Of a DNA stretch of 16,714 bases, positions 1 to 7,186 are shown one piece after another. How positions within the stretch are numbered: the first letter of the stretch is position 1; every line of letters begins with the position of its first letter. This stretch comes from Bacillota bacterium (GTDB lineage Bacteria > Bacillota > Clostridia > Lachnospirales > Lachnospiraceae): contig JAEWPQ010000077.1 of assembly GCA_023460575.1 (NCBI GenBank), positions 1 through 16,714 of the forward strand. Direction: 5' to 3'. Both the position numbers and the translations under genes were made by a program. A model generated the notes under the pieces. That model worked only from the letters and a program-made list of their open reading frames with translations. It did no database searches and was not told the DNA's origin.

Positions 1-221
1 TTTCCCCCATAATTATGATAGATTTCACGAATCTTATCACATATTTTCTTTTTCTCCCGACGGTATTCTTCCTTAGCTGCCTTCAGATAGTTGTAATAAG
101 CGTTCGGAAGAATATTCATATGGCTCAGAAGCCATCTCAGTCCATAGATATCCTTGTATTCGTCAATTAATCGATATGCCTCTAATCGATTTCCTTCGCA
201 AAGAATGCCGCTGCTTTTTTT
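1..221 (-). CDS. IS3-family orfB transposase, N-terminal part, runs off left edge
   Basis: The frame lying -1 to orfA is open from the slippery site to the window edge and gives EAYRLIDEYKDIYGLRWLL, then HMNILPNAYYNYLK and a Lys/Glu-rich stretch ending IREIYHNYGG. This is the characteristic N-terminus of IS3-family OrfB, just before the integrase core. No ATG lies near the overlap, so expression probably depends on -1 frameshifting from orfA to make the OrfAB transposase. The catalytic DDE residues would be outside the window, so activity cannot be judged. Because orfA upstream is frameshifted, the fusion would not be made from its usual start. Confidence 0.8.
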
Positions 222-462
222 AAGAAGTCGTTTTCCTTTTCAAGTTCAGCCTTTTCCTGGCGAAGTTTACGAACTTTTTCCATTAATTCTAACTGGGATT
301 TGGCATCATCATCTGTTTGGCATTCTTCACGGTATGCACGTACCCAATTCGAAATTGAGGCTTTGGATACGCCATATTCTGCAGCAAGACTTGCAAGAGT
401 CCTTCCTTCTTGAATATTCTGCTTTACGATTTTTTGCGTGTAGCATCTGAAAACTGTGTCAT
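182..462 (-). pseudogene. IS3-family orfA (HTH protein), frameshifted
   Basis: Read from the ATG at 462 the protein starts MTQFSDATRKK and then meets TAA at 424-426 after 12 codons. Adding one A to the run of six at 430-435 restores a continuous frame (IVKQNIQEGRTLASL and onward) through a helix-turn-helix typical of IS3 OrfA, with the stretch VSKASISNWVR, then a leucine-zipper-like stretch rich in Lys and Glu (LRQEKAELEKENDFLKKA), ending at TAG 182-184. Repaired length would be 93 residues, normal for this family. Either the copy is dead or the homopolymer was misread. OrfA binds the IS ends and normally feeds the OrfAB fusion transposase by frameshifting. Confidence 0.8.
215..221 (-). other. 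Probable programmed -1 frameshift site (A AAA AAA)
   Basis: Read on the minus strand, orfA contains TTC TTA AAA AAA GCA, giving a run of seven A in the phase A-AAA-AAA near the end of orfA. A -1 slip here joins orfA to the open orfB frame. Position and sequence fit the canonical IS3-family recoding signal; no stimulatory hairpin was worked out. Confidence 0.65.
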
Positions 463-670
463 TGGCTTACTCTTTTTCTAATGAATATTCTAACTCATTA
501 GGTAGGAGTGTTACAACTTTAATATACCATTACACACGTTATACTTCATAACAATAAAATAGAACAAGATATGCTTCATTTGACAATAATCCCCTCCACC
601 CTTAGACTGAGCTAACTTCCTTACTATGACAGTGCAGATATAGCAAAATAGGAAAATTATGTAGTTATTA

Positions 671-871
671 TTATTCTATTGGAAATACCTTGTATGGAGT
701 GGTTTTTAATTGTTGCATAAATTCAGGTGTGATTGTCCGGTCTTGCACAGATACATTCCAATAATCATCCATGAATCTTAGCATTTTTATTAAAGAAATT
801 TTATCTTCTGTTTTAATTTCTACAACTGTAGTAAAATTTTTTATATAACATCTTAGAACGTAATGCTGCAT
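671..871 (-). CDS. Small hypothetical protein (66 aa)
   Basis: I do not recognise this protein. It begins MQHYVLRCYIKNFTTVVE and ends TTPYKVFPIE, mixes hydrophobic and charged residues, and has no signal peptide or membrane segment. The ATG at 871 is preceded closely by GGAG (2-nt gap) and more distantly by GAGGAG (about 16-nt gap). A TTG at 895 extends the frame by 8 residues but has no upstream ribosome site, so the start is uncertain. It follows the 275-aa gene on the same strand (52 nt from that stop to this ATG), which suggests co-transcription. The short length makes it only moderately likely to be real. Confidence 0.45.
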   Translation of the reverse strand: MQHYVLRCYIKNFTTVVEIKTEDKISLIKMLRFMDDYWNVSVQDRTITPEFMQQLKTTPYKVFPIE

Positions 872-922
872 TACTCCAGTGTTATTTCTCCTCAAATTGG
901 AATTTGCAACAATCTGGTCATT

Positions 923-1750
923 TCAAAACTTCTCTAACTTCCCACTACAATCAATATATTTAGTAATTGGAACTGTTTCTCCACCTACAATCAGATTCCC
1001 CTGACTGAAAGCCGAAAGAACCTGGTATGAACTTTCATCCAAAAGACTTCTGTTTTTTTCTTCAAGCATAAGACTAATCTGGTTCATTACTTCCTTTGTT
1101 CCTAATTCTTCTAACTGTCTCTTCGATACCTCAAGTTTTTCTGGATCGGTTCCACCATCGGAAACTATGGTATTAGTCAGAATTCTTATGCAAGTTGCTG
1201 TGACAAGAACACTCTTCTTTAAAACATCTATAACTTGCTGTATCTCTTCTGGACTATGAAACTCTTTCTCTGAATTCTGTTCTTTAACTTTTTCTACTTC
1301 AACTGGTGTAGTTGATTTATTTTCTTTTGCTTCACGCAATAATATGCTTGCTTTAGTTTCTTTGTCAGCCAGTCCGTCTTTTATACCTTCAATATAAACT
1401 TTCTTACTTCGCACAAATTCATTTATTGCTTGTTTTACTGATGGGATTCCCTTCTCAGAAAGGTAAGATATTAGTTTATCAGTACCTACTTCGAACCCAT
1501 AACTTATAACCGGGGCAACTACCTCTTCCAAAATAAGCTGTACATATGGATTCATTTCTCCTGGTGTTCGGCTTGCTATAATTTCATCGATATCCACCTC
1601 TTCAAGTTCAACGGGACCGTTTAGCTTGTTACCTTTATCATCAAACTGGATAGCTGCTTTTCTTCCATCTTTGTTTACTTTTGTATTAATGTGATTATCC
1701 TGGTCTTTATAGATCCTGTACACTTTTCCATCTGATTCTTTTTTACTCAT
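923..1750 (-). CDS. Hypothetical protein, 275 aa, partner candidate of the Ntn hydrolase
   Basis: The start ATG at 1750 is well supported by GGAGG five bases upstream. The N-terminus (about residues 1-50) is hydrophilic and Lys/Asp-rich. Residues about 66-105 (NPYVQLILEEVVAPVISYG and onward) form an amphipathic or hydrophobic helical region, not clearly a membrane segment. Residues about 140-165 are a Glu/Lys-rich linker, and the C-terminal third looks helical, ending in DCSGKLEKF. I recognise no enzymatic motif and no family. The gene lies 142 nt downstream of the proteasome-like gene on the same strand and just upstream of the 66-aa gene. By position it could be a partner, substrate or inhibitor of the hydrolase; that is inference only. 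Confidence 0.75.
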   Translation of the reverse strand: MSKKESDGKVYRIYKDQDNHINTKVNKDGRKAAIQFDDKGNKLNGPVELEEVDIDEIIASRTPGEMNPYVQLILEEVVAPVISYGFEVGTDKLISYLSEKGIPSVKQAINEFVRSKKVYIEGIKDGLADKETKASILLREAKENKSTTPVEVEKVKEQNSEKEFHSPEEIQQVIDVLKKSVLVTATCIRILTNTIVSDGGTDPEKLEVSKRQLEELGTKEVMNQISLMLEEKNRSLLDESSYQVLSAFSQGNLIVGGETVPITKYIDCSGKLEKF

Positions 1751-1892
1751 ATTACCTCCGTCAAATTCCTATCCTTGTATTTCTACAGCCCAGCCCTACA
1801 AGCCGGTATTTATGGTTTTTTCAATTTCAAAACTAATTTGCCTTTTCATCTCTAAATTGGAATTTCCATAAGTAATTAACTTAAGCAAAAAT

Positions 1893-2711
1893 TCAAAAGT
1901 TTTTTTTGCTAAAACACGTATCTGGATCGATAAAAGAGAAATCACATTGTTCGGTATCAAAGAGTTTTCTCCCCAAAAGCGTTCTGTTTTTTAGAGGTTC
2001 TTCCTTTACTTGAACTGGCCAATATACACCTAATGGTTTGCAATTCATATGACGATAGATTTTTACCAGTTGAGGTGGACCACCTATAGTTGCCTCTGGC
2101 GTCGTTTTCCTTAGAAGCGAAACAAGGGCCTCAAATGGCTCCATATCAAACCCCTTTCCATTATATGCAGCGTAATTATCTCCATATTTATCATGTAAAA
2201 TATTAATTAATTCTTTTGTTAATATACTTTTTGCATCTCCCGCAAAAATAATTTTACCAAACTTTTTTTCAAAACTATAGTCAAACTCCTGTTTCTCAAA
2301 TAATTTCGAAAAATTATTATAACGATATCTCCACAAACGAAATTCTTGTTCCATCCACGAATATCCACCAACAATAAACTCATTTTCATTAATATCAGCT
2401 TTATCAGCTTTAGAATATACTTCCGATTGCATTGCATTTATTTGGGATAATAAGAATCCATTAAATTTCACGAGGTCGATTGCTCTGTCCATAGCTTGAT
2501 TTGTTTCTCGCGATGCAAAATATGCTTGCATCATTAATGGATATGCATATCCTGTCTCTCCAGCAAAAGCAATGGCAACATCATTTCTCGGTAATGTTAA
2601 TATTTTGGGACAACTATCCCATCGAAACCCTCCACATAACCTACTGTCCGATGCAATAATTAATTCTTCTGTCTTTTTTAGTTTTCTTATCCAGCCAACT
2701 GCTACTGTCAT
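1893..2711 (-). CDS. Proteasome beta/HslV-like Ntn hydrolase (predicted threonine peptidase), 272 aa
   Basis: The protein begins Met-Thr-Val-Ala-Val, so removal of Met would expose Thr1, the nucleophile of 20S proteasome and HslV-type N-terminal nucleophile hydrolases. The other two members of the usual triad sit where expected: Asp22 in IIASDSR (cf. Asp17) and Lys36 in CPKIL (cf. Lys33). They are followed by the glycine-rich AFAGETGYAYPLM (residues 48-60), which resembles the A-G-x-x-A-D region of HslV. The C-terminal half (about 150-272) is longer than in HslV, which is about 175 aa, and is not recognised. There is no HslU/ClpX-like ATPase in the window. GAAAGGGA precedes the ATG by about 7 nt. 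The fold call is by eye; the substrate is unknown. Confidence 0.7.
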   Translation of the reverse strand: MTVAVGWIRKLKKTEELIIASDSRLCGGFRWDSCPKILTLPRNDVAIAFAGETGYAYPLMMQAYFASRETNQAMDRAIDLVKFNGFLLSQINAMQSEVYSKADKADINENEFIVGGYSWMEQEFRLWRYRYNNFSKLFEKQEFDYSFEKKFGKIIFAGDAKSILTKELINILHDKYGDNYAAYNGKGFDMEPFEALVSLLRKTTPEATIGGPPQLVKIYRHMNCKPLGVYWPVQVKEEPLKNRTLLGRKLFDTEQCDFSFIDPDTCFSKKNF

Positions 2712-3122
2712 CTAAAATCCCTTTCTTACTTAGATTATTATTTATTATTTTCTTTTTAATTAACTGTCTTTATGTTTCATAGTCTCTTTATCAAATCTTA
2801 ATTTTTAAATTGTTAAACTTCCTATTATTGCTACAATAAGCATTAACTCAAAAAGATAATTCGAATTATGGATATAGAATTATCAATTATACATTTATTC
2901 TTTACCTTTTAATATGTGTTTATTATATCAAATAAGTATTCAAAAATATAGCACAATAATTCCATTACCATTTGGTGCTATATTATTTAAAGTTTGTTTG
3001 CTCTCTATATGGGGGGCCATCGTTTTTTTTTATTTAATACTCTCACATTCTACAAATTGAGAGTTGTACAATATACATGCTGTAAACTATTTTCCAGACT
3101 CAGAACCCTCTGTACACAGGTT
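2712..3122. other. AT-rich intergenic region upstream of the Ntn hydrolase gene
   Basis: This 411-bp stretch holds no convincing gene. It should contain the promoter for the leftward Ntn-hydrolase gene and the 3' end of the nuclease transcript; no consensus -35/-10 pair stood out. It contains the long inverted repeat at 2945-2984 and a run of six G (3010s) next to a run of nine T, both of unknown meaning. Confidence 0.5.
2945..2984. repeat. 10-bp perfect inverted repeat with 20-nt loop
   Basis: AATATAGCAC at 2945-2954 pairs perfectly with GTGCTATATT at 2975-2984. The stem is AT-rich and not followed by a clean T-run, so it is more likely an operator-like or structural site than a strong terminator. 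It sits between the nuclease gene end and the Ntn-hydrolase start. Confidence 0.6.
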
Positions 3123-4214
3123 CTAATTGTGTAGTTCAAGAAATTCTGATACTAAAGAATTAACAACCCCCATATATTCAACGTGAAAATCAAGCCGTGA
3201 AGCAATGGGCGTATCAATTCCATTAAAAATGATCTTACCCTGCTCCATAGAAAACTGTACTATATGAGATCTCCCATCCTTTTCAAAATATACCGAAGGT
3301 AATTTATTTTTCGCATATGGATTATGAAAAACAAAAACACCATCTTCAAGTACTTCCGGAACATCAGGTCTTACTACCTGTATTTTATATGGGTGCCCAG
3401 GGGTTCCAATATCGTTCCTTAAAGCATAAACCAAGTTATTCTTCTGATAGCCATGGGATATAGAAAGTGCAGTTAATTTCCCCAATGTTACAGTACATGT
3501 AAATATGACAGCGGATATATTCTTATATTTTTCCGAATTAAATAATCCCAATGGTATCTTAGCACTTGTGCCTGGCTTCTTCACATGTTTTTTTACCTGA
3601 TAGCTGTGGGTACTGAAATCATAATATTGACCATATAACAGTGCCATCATAGGATATAAAAACTCTCTTCCGTAATTCACCTGATCATAGGCACTTAACG
3701 CTATCACAAAAGGTATATCATCTGCTATCCAGTCCAATTTTGAATAATCCTCTTCATACTTCTTGGCTTTACTAATAAATGCATTAGAATGTCTAACAAT
3801 TGCTTCAATCAGAACATCATTAGAATCAGACAATACCAATTGCGATTTTATCATAGATAAAACATCCTCAAATCCCCTAGTTATCTCACGGCGACCATCG
3901 GTTTTTATATTTGAAACAACGGCTTCTACATATGCATGAAAGGGTTTCGCAATTATAAAGTCTGGACGGCTTCGGGATTGATCCATTTCAAATCCATAAT
4001 CTTTAAAAAGTGCATAAAGATAAAATTCCCAGAAACTAGAATGAAAGGATTCCTGAAACTCTCTTACCATTTTACCGTCTCTATCATTCATGCCTTCTGT
4101 CCAGTCCTGAACGATTGTTTTTGCGTAACGAAAGTCCGGATGATCTCTCAATAACTTAAATTTTGAATTTAGATTTTCTTCTTTTACACCTTTTATTGTT
4201 CTATACAGATCCAC
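3123..4214 (-). CDS. Predicted PD-(D/E)XK-like nuclease, 363 aa
   Basis: The start is GTG at 4214 with GAGGG about 9 nt upstream. Residues about 57-100 look like a restriction-endonuclease core: Glu63 in SSFWEFYLYALF, then Asp85 in SRPDFII, then Glu97 in YVEAVVSN. The usual Lys two residues after the last acid is Val99, so it is a variant or the Lys lies elsewhere. The rest, about 110-363, is a large mixed alpha/beta region with no motif I recognise. The stop of the upstream gene and this start are separated by only 33 nt, so the two are very likely one operon. A restriction-like or defence nuclease is the best guess; catalytic competence is uncertain. Confidence 0.6.
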   Translation of the reverse strand: MDLYRTIKGVKEENLNSKFKLLRDHPDFRYAKTIVQDWTEGMNDRDGKMVREFQESFHSSFWEFYLYALFKDYGFEMDQSRSRPDFIIAKPFHAYVEAVVSNIKTDGRREITRGFEDVLSMIKSQLVLSDSNDVLIEAIVRHSNAFISKAKKYEEDYSKLDWIADDIPFVIALSAYDQVNYGREFLYPMMALLYGQYYDFSTHSYQVKKHVKKPGTSAKIPLGLFNSEKYKNISAVIFTCTVTLGKLTALSISHGYQKNNLVYALRNDIGTPGHPYKIQVVRPDVPEVLEDGVFVFHNPYAKNKLPSVYFEKDGRSHIVQFSMEQGKIIFNGIDTPIASRLDFHVEYMGVVNSLVSEFLELHN

Positions 4215-4247
4215 GCTACTATTCCCTCTAACTAGTATCTTGCTTTA

Positions 4248-5141
4248 TCATCTAAGTAACGAGTTTATATTAGAAGAAATCTCACCATCTTCTTTTTTCC
4301 AAATGGTATAACAATTATATTTTTTTAGAAATTCTATATATTTATTATCAACCTTATGTTCAAAGAAAACAATAGTATGTAGATTGCTATCTGTATTAGG
4401 AATTTGATTTAGATGGAATTCCTTATAGTATAATAACTGGCTTAAGGCGTTCCTGACTTGGTAAAGTTCATCGGAGCCATCAGGACATAAAGTTTTCACT
4501 TCAATCAAGAGTGTCTTCTTTTGCATCTTAACTGCAGCACAATCCATAATTCCCTCATATAATTTATATCCCTCATCACTCAATCGCGCACCGATTAGTC
4601 TCACAAGCTGCTGATGTCGGTTGGTCCTCTCTTTTCGCATATCTTTTGCATATCTAATATCTTTTAAATCTCTGTCGTAATCCTGAAACTCATAGTCTTT
4701 ACCAATTATATCAGCGGTTACAATATTTACTGGTATATAATCCTTAGTAAATTTCCCTTTTTCCAATTTTAGCTCCGCCTCTAACCTATACCACTCACGA
4801 CATTGCATTACTCTATATAGTTCAGATTGAAAAATATCAACATCTGTCATTTGGGATTCCGGTTCTTTAAGCTCTCTCCACAAATCATAGAATCCCGGAC
4901 CGGGTATATTTTTATTTTGGTTTACTACCAGAACTGATATAAGTGGCAAATTTAACTGGTTGCATATCATAGATATTTTTGCAATATCTTTAGGTACTTC
5001 CGTAAAAGCATGCCTTTTAGTTTCTTCAGAAATATTGCCATAAAATATGACAGGCTTCTCTCCACCTGTAGTTGTATAAATTTTTGATAATAGGATTTTT
5101 GCTGTATATAAGTGATACGGCTTTAGATCATAATTCATCAT
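4248..5141 (-). CDS. PD-(D/E)XK nuclease-domain protein, 297 aa
   Basis: Two parts are visible. Residues about 30-90 (AKISMICNQLNLPLISVLVV followed by NKNIPGPGFYDLW) match a recurring N-terminal module seen with restriction-like proteins, in which a PLxS(V/L)LVVN stretch precedes a PGxGF motif. Residues about 175-245 carry a textbook nuclease core: Asp200 in GIMDCAAV, Glu214-Val-Lys216 in LLIEVKT, and the downstream helix with Gln228 in YQVRNALSQLLYY. GGGG lies about 12 nt upstream of the tandem ATG-ATG start. It is the first gene of a two-gene minus-strand unit with the 363-aa nuclease-like gene. DNA cleavage in a defence role is likely; the target and specificity are unknown. Confidence 0.75.
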   Translation of the reverse strand: MMNYDLKPYHLYTAKILLSKIYTTTGGEKPVIFYGNISEETKRHAFTEVPKDIAKISMICNQLNLPLISVLVVNQNKNIPGPGFYDLWRELKEPESQMTDVDIFQSELYRVMQCREWYRLEAELKLEKGKFTKDYIPVNIVTADIIGKDYEFQDYDRDLKDIRYAKDMRKERTNRHQQLVRLIGARLSDEGYKLYEGIMDCAAVKMQKKTLLIEVKTLCPDGSDELYQVRNALSQLLYYKEFHLNQIPNTDSNLHTIVFFEHKVDNKYIEFLKKYNCYTIWKKEDGEISSNINSLLR

Positions 5142-5282
5142 ATGCTTGCTTTCCCCTTACTTAAAATGTGTGAATATTCTTGTTCCAGGAAACCATGATT
5201 CCGGTAAAATGGAAACCGGTCTTCCTGTAGACAGAAACCAACTTATTTCTGCTTAACTACCAAACACCTGTTATCGGATAGG

Positions 5283-5328
5283 ATTGTCAAGGTCTTGCCG
5301 CTATTGCGGTGTGAGCAGCCTTGATAAT
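5283..5328. repeat. Two-tier hairpin
   Basis: ATTGTCAAGG (5283-5292) pairs with CCTTGATAAT (5319-5328), ten positions with one G-T wobble. Inside it CCGC (5298-5301) pairs with GCGG (5306-5309) around the loop TATT. No T-run follows on either strand, so this is not a standard terminator. It could be a recombination site, a structured RNA fragment or a transposon-end remnant. Confidence 0.55.
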
Positions 5329-5431
5329 TTATCAGATGACAAGGTAGAATAAACCAAGCAGGAAGTGAATTCACAATGGCGGTTTCCTTAGTCCGGACAG
5401 TAGGTATAATAACCTCCGGATTATTCAATGT

Positions 5432-5645
5432 GGCAATATATTTATAGCCTCTGTTGGCGCCCTTATCTATTTAATTGTATTTTACATATCTTCCATAAGT
5501 TTTGTCACTTTTCTACCTATCATCTTATCCATTTGACATATTATTATATAAAAAAACGACGACATCCTCTTAATTTGTTTTGTCGTTTTCATGTTTTGTC
5601 GTTATTTTATAATTACGCCCCCTTTTCCCATTATTTACAACGATT
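5432..5645. repeat. Direct repeat copy A flanking the Abi gene
   Basis: GGCAATATATTTATAGCC at 5432 starts a segment roughly 70% identical, by eye, to copy B at 6836-6960, through AAGTTTTGTC near 5497-5506. Both copies end with TTTACAACGATT (5634-5645 here, 6949-6960 in B). Copy A carries about 90 extra bases in the middle, including an AAAACGAC / GTCGTTTT inverted repeat (5553-5560 with 5582-5589) and two TTTTGTCG boxes. Together with copy B it brackets about 1.4 kb holding only the Abi gene. Confidence 0.65.
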
Positions 5646-5820
5646 AGTTTAAAGTATGTTATGGAGATCCACTTCATTCGTTTTAGGGGCAGATTACACT
5701 CCCTTCTACTCTATCTTTTACTGAGCAGATTCAAACCATAGCGCGCTTTGAACAACCTCTAGGGTGCACACTTCTTTACCTTGCTAAAATTTCGCATGGT
5801 CTTACGAAATCTGTGAAATC

Positions 5821-5854
5821 GTGATATACTGTTTATTATGATGTGCAAAGGAGG
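5821..5854 (+). promoter_or_regulatory. Extended -10 promoter and ribosome site of the Abi gene
   Basis: TATACT at 5825-5830 is preceded by TG with one base between (TGATATACT), an extended -10. No good -35 is present 17 nt upstream (TTACGA). Just upstream ATTTCG and CGAAAT form a short inverted repeat that could be an operator. AAAGGAGG at 5847-5854, five bases before the ATG, is a near-perfect ribosome site. Confidence 0.55.
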
Positions 5855-5859
5855 CAAAC

Positions 5860-6816
5860 ATGGCTGTGGTGAATATGAAAGCAAAAGAACCAAATCCATT
5901 TGAATTACTAAAAACCAAAGAAATTATTTCCATTCTTGATGGTGACACGAAATATAACGAATACGAGTTTGAAGATGGCACGACTGTGACCGTTGCTATG
6001 CCTTACCTAAGCGGTACTGACCTTTGTGGGGTGTCAACATTGTTTGGTCTGCCGATATCCTATTCATGGGGAAAAGGAGCTACAAATCTCAGCCGTTGGC
6101 AGTACCTCAACAATCTAATTGAACATTGTATAGTGGAAAACAGATGCTCCGATTTGCTGGCATATCTGTTTGGCAAGGAGCAGTTTTCCAAAATGCTTTA
6201 CAGTCATGGGGCAGACGAGGTTGAAGCCGCCTACACACATATCACCCATGAAATTATTCAGAAAATCAATGGCATACTATACTTTGGGGGGAACGAGTTA
6301 GTCGTCATAATTAATCAGTTTATTGTCAGAGCAATTGGTAGCAAGGTGGCTGTACAGGCTCCTCAAATAAAATCCATTGACCGTGAATACATAAAAAGTA
6401 TTTCCAACCGTGCTATGCAAGATGTTGAGCAACAGAATTACGATAGTGCCATAACAAAATCGAGAACGCTACTCGAAGAAACATTCTGCTATGTTATCGA
6501 GAAGAAAGGTGACACTCCTTCTGATAGTGGTGATATGGCAAAATTGTACAAACAAGTCAGAACGCTCTACAATATGCACACAGACGGTAATACCGACAAA
6601 AGAATCAATACGCTACTTTCTGGATTGAATAGTATTGTTTCCGCAATAGCTGAAATGCGTAACAAAGATAGTGATGCCCACGGTGTGGGTGCAAACAGAA
6701 TAACAATTGATGAACACCACGCACGTCTTTTTGTTAATTCCGCAATGACAATGGCTGACTTTATTTTGTCAATCGAAATCAAAACAAACAATATAAATAG
6801 AAAACAATCGTCCTAA
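5860..6816 (+). CDS. Abortive infection family protein with Abi_C/HEPN-like C-terminus, 318 aa
   Basis: The C-terminal third matches what I know of the Abi_C (abortive infection C-terminus) domain: YDSAITKSRTLLEETFCYVI at about 194-213, then a helix around KLYKQVRTLY, then NTLLSGLNSIVSAIAEMRNK, and Arg267-x6-His274 in MRNKDSDAHGVG. The R-x(4-6)-H pattern is the catalytic signature of HEPN ribonucleases. The N-terminal 170 residues are not recognised and may be the sensor. The start at 5860 is fixed by AAAGGAGG. The gene stands alone, opposite in direction to both neighbours, and is bracketed by direct repeats A and B. An RNA-cutting growth-arrest effector triggered by phage is the likely role, inferred from the family. 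Confidence 0.75.
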   Translation: MAVVNMKAKEPNPFELLKTKEIISILDGDTKYNEYEFEDGTTVTVAMPYLSGTDLCGVSTLFGLPISYSWGKGATNLSRWQYLNNLIEHCIVENRCSDLLAYLFGKEQFSKMLYSHGADEVEAAYTHITHEIIQKINGILYFGGNELVVIINQFIVRAIGSKVAVQAPQIKSIDREYIKSISNRAMQDVEQQNYDSAITKSRTLLEETFCYVIEKKGDTPSDSGDMAKLYKQVRTLYNMHTDGNTDKRINTLLSGLNSIVSAIAEMRNKDSDAHGVGANRITIDEHHARLFVNSAMTMADFILSIEIKTNNINRKQSS

Positions 6817-6835
6817 AAGTCTTTCTTTCAAATAC

Positions 6836-6960
6836 GGCAATATACTTATAGCCCCTGTTAGTTCTTAATCTACATAATTATACTATACCATAACCTCCTA
6901 AGTTTTGTCGTTTTTCAATGACTGCGACAAAACCCTCTTTGCCCTTTATTTACAACGATT
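6836..6960. repeat. Direct repeat copy B flanking the Abi gene
   Basis: It begins GGCAATATACTTATAGCC at 6836 and ends TTTACAACGATT at 6949-6960, matching copy A without A's central extra bases. It starts 20 bp after the Abi stop codon. The spacing from GGCAATA to AAGTTTTGTC is 64 bp here and 65 bp in copy A, so the two are genuinely collinear. Confidence 0.65.
6902..6933 (+). terminator. Hairpin inside repeat B; possible Abi terminator or recombination core
   Basis: GTTTTGTCG (6902-6910) and CGACAAAAC (6925-6933) form a perfect 9-bp stem with a 14-nt loop, 86 nt after the Abi stop. The following CCCTCTTTGCCCTTTATTT is pyrimidine-rich rather than a clean T-run, so termination is possible but unproven. 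Inverted arms of this size around a spacer would also suit a tyrosine-recombinase site. Confidence 0.4.
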
Positions 6961-6988
6961 TAATGGCTTAAAGAGTTTTATCGGAAAT

Positions 6989-7032
6989 TTTTCGGTTTAC
7001 GTTTTTCTAAATTTTTACCGGAAAACCGAAAA
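6989..7032. repeat. 10-bp inverted repeat
   Basis: TTTTCGGTTT (6989-6998) pairs with AAACCGAAAA (7023-7032) across a 24-nt loop. It lies just beyond repeat B in the 370-bp gap between the convergent Abi and 513-aa genes. That gap otherwise shows only another TTTGTCGTTTTTT box at 7049-7061. Confidence 0.5.
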
Positions 7033-7186
7033 CTAAAATCATAGGGGATTTGTCGTTTTTTCATTAGAAACTATTCATTAAGTATATCATATTGGTTGGC
7101 ATTATCTTAGTCATTTTTCCGCACATCACCTTACAATACAAACAAGGCTCCATATAATTCCTTCTTTGGACTCATAACATAAGAAT

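Larger units (their letters stand above)
1..534 (-). mobile_element. IS3-family insertion sequence, 5' part only
   Basis: Two overlapping minus-strand frames have the arrangement of an IS3-family orfA/orfB pair: a helix-turn-helix and leucine-zipper orfA followed, in the -1 frame, by the start of orfB. The element continues past the left edge, so the DDE catalytic domain and the far inverted repeat are not seen. Upstream of orfA, the sequence read on the minus strand from about 534 begins TGTAATGG and is AT-rich, which would suit a terminal inverted repeat starting with TG. Without the other end this boundary is only a guess. The family assignment is solid; the right boundary is weak. Confidence 0.8.
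5142..5859. other. 718-bp intergenic region: hairpin, repeat copy A, promoter
   Basis: No convincing gene lies here. From 5170 to 5430 the sequence is less AT-rich than its surroundings and full of short repeats: GGAAACC twice around 5190-5220, TCCGGA twice around 5394-5420, and the hairpin at 5283-5328. From 5432 to 5645 lies the first direct-repeat copy. From 5660 to 5859 lies the promoter and ribosome site of the Abi gene. A 61-codon minus-strand frame at 5243-5428 starts with TTG, has no ribosome site and no familiar sequence, so I do not call it a gene. The 5170-5430 part may be the scar of a lost mobile element. Confidence 0.5.

Noticed and set aside
5243..5428. A 61-codon minus-strand frame in the gap before the Abi gene
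   Set aside because: It starts with TTG, has no ribosome site, shows no familiar motif and overlaps the hairpin region.
5428..5652. A 74-codon plus-strand frame
   Set aside because: It lies in repeat copy A; the His/Tyr/Leu-rich translation is what AT-rich noncoding sequence gives.
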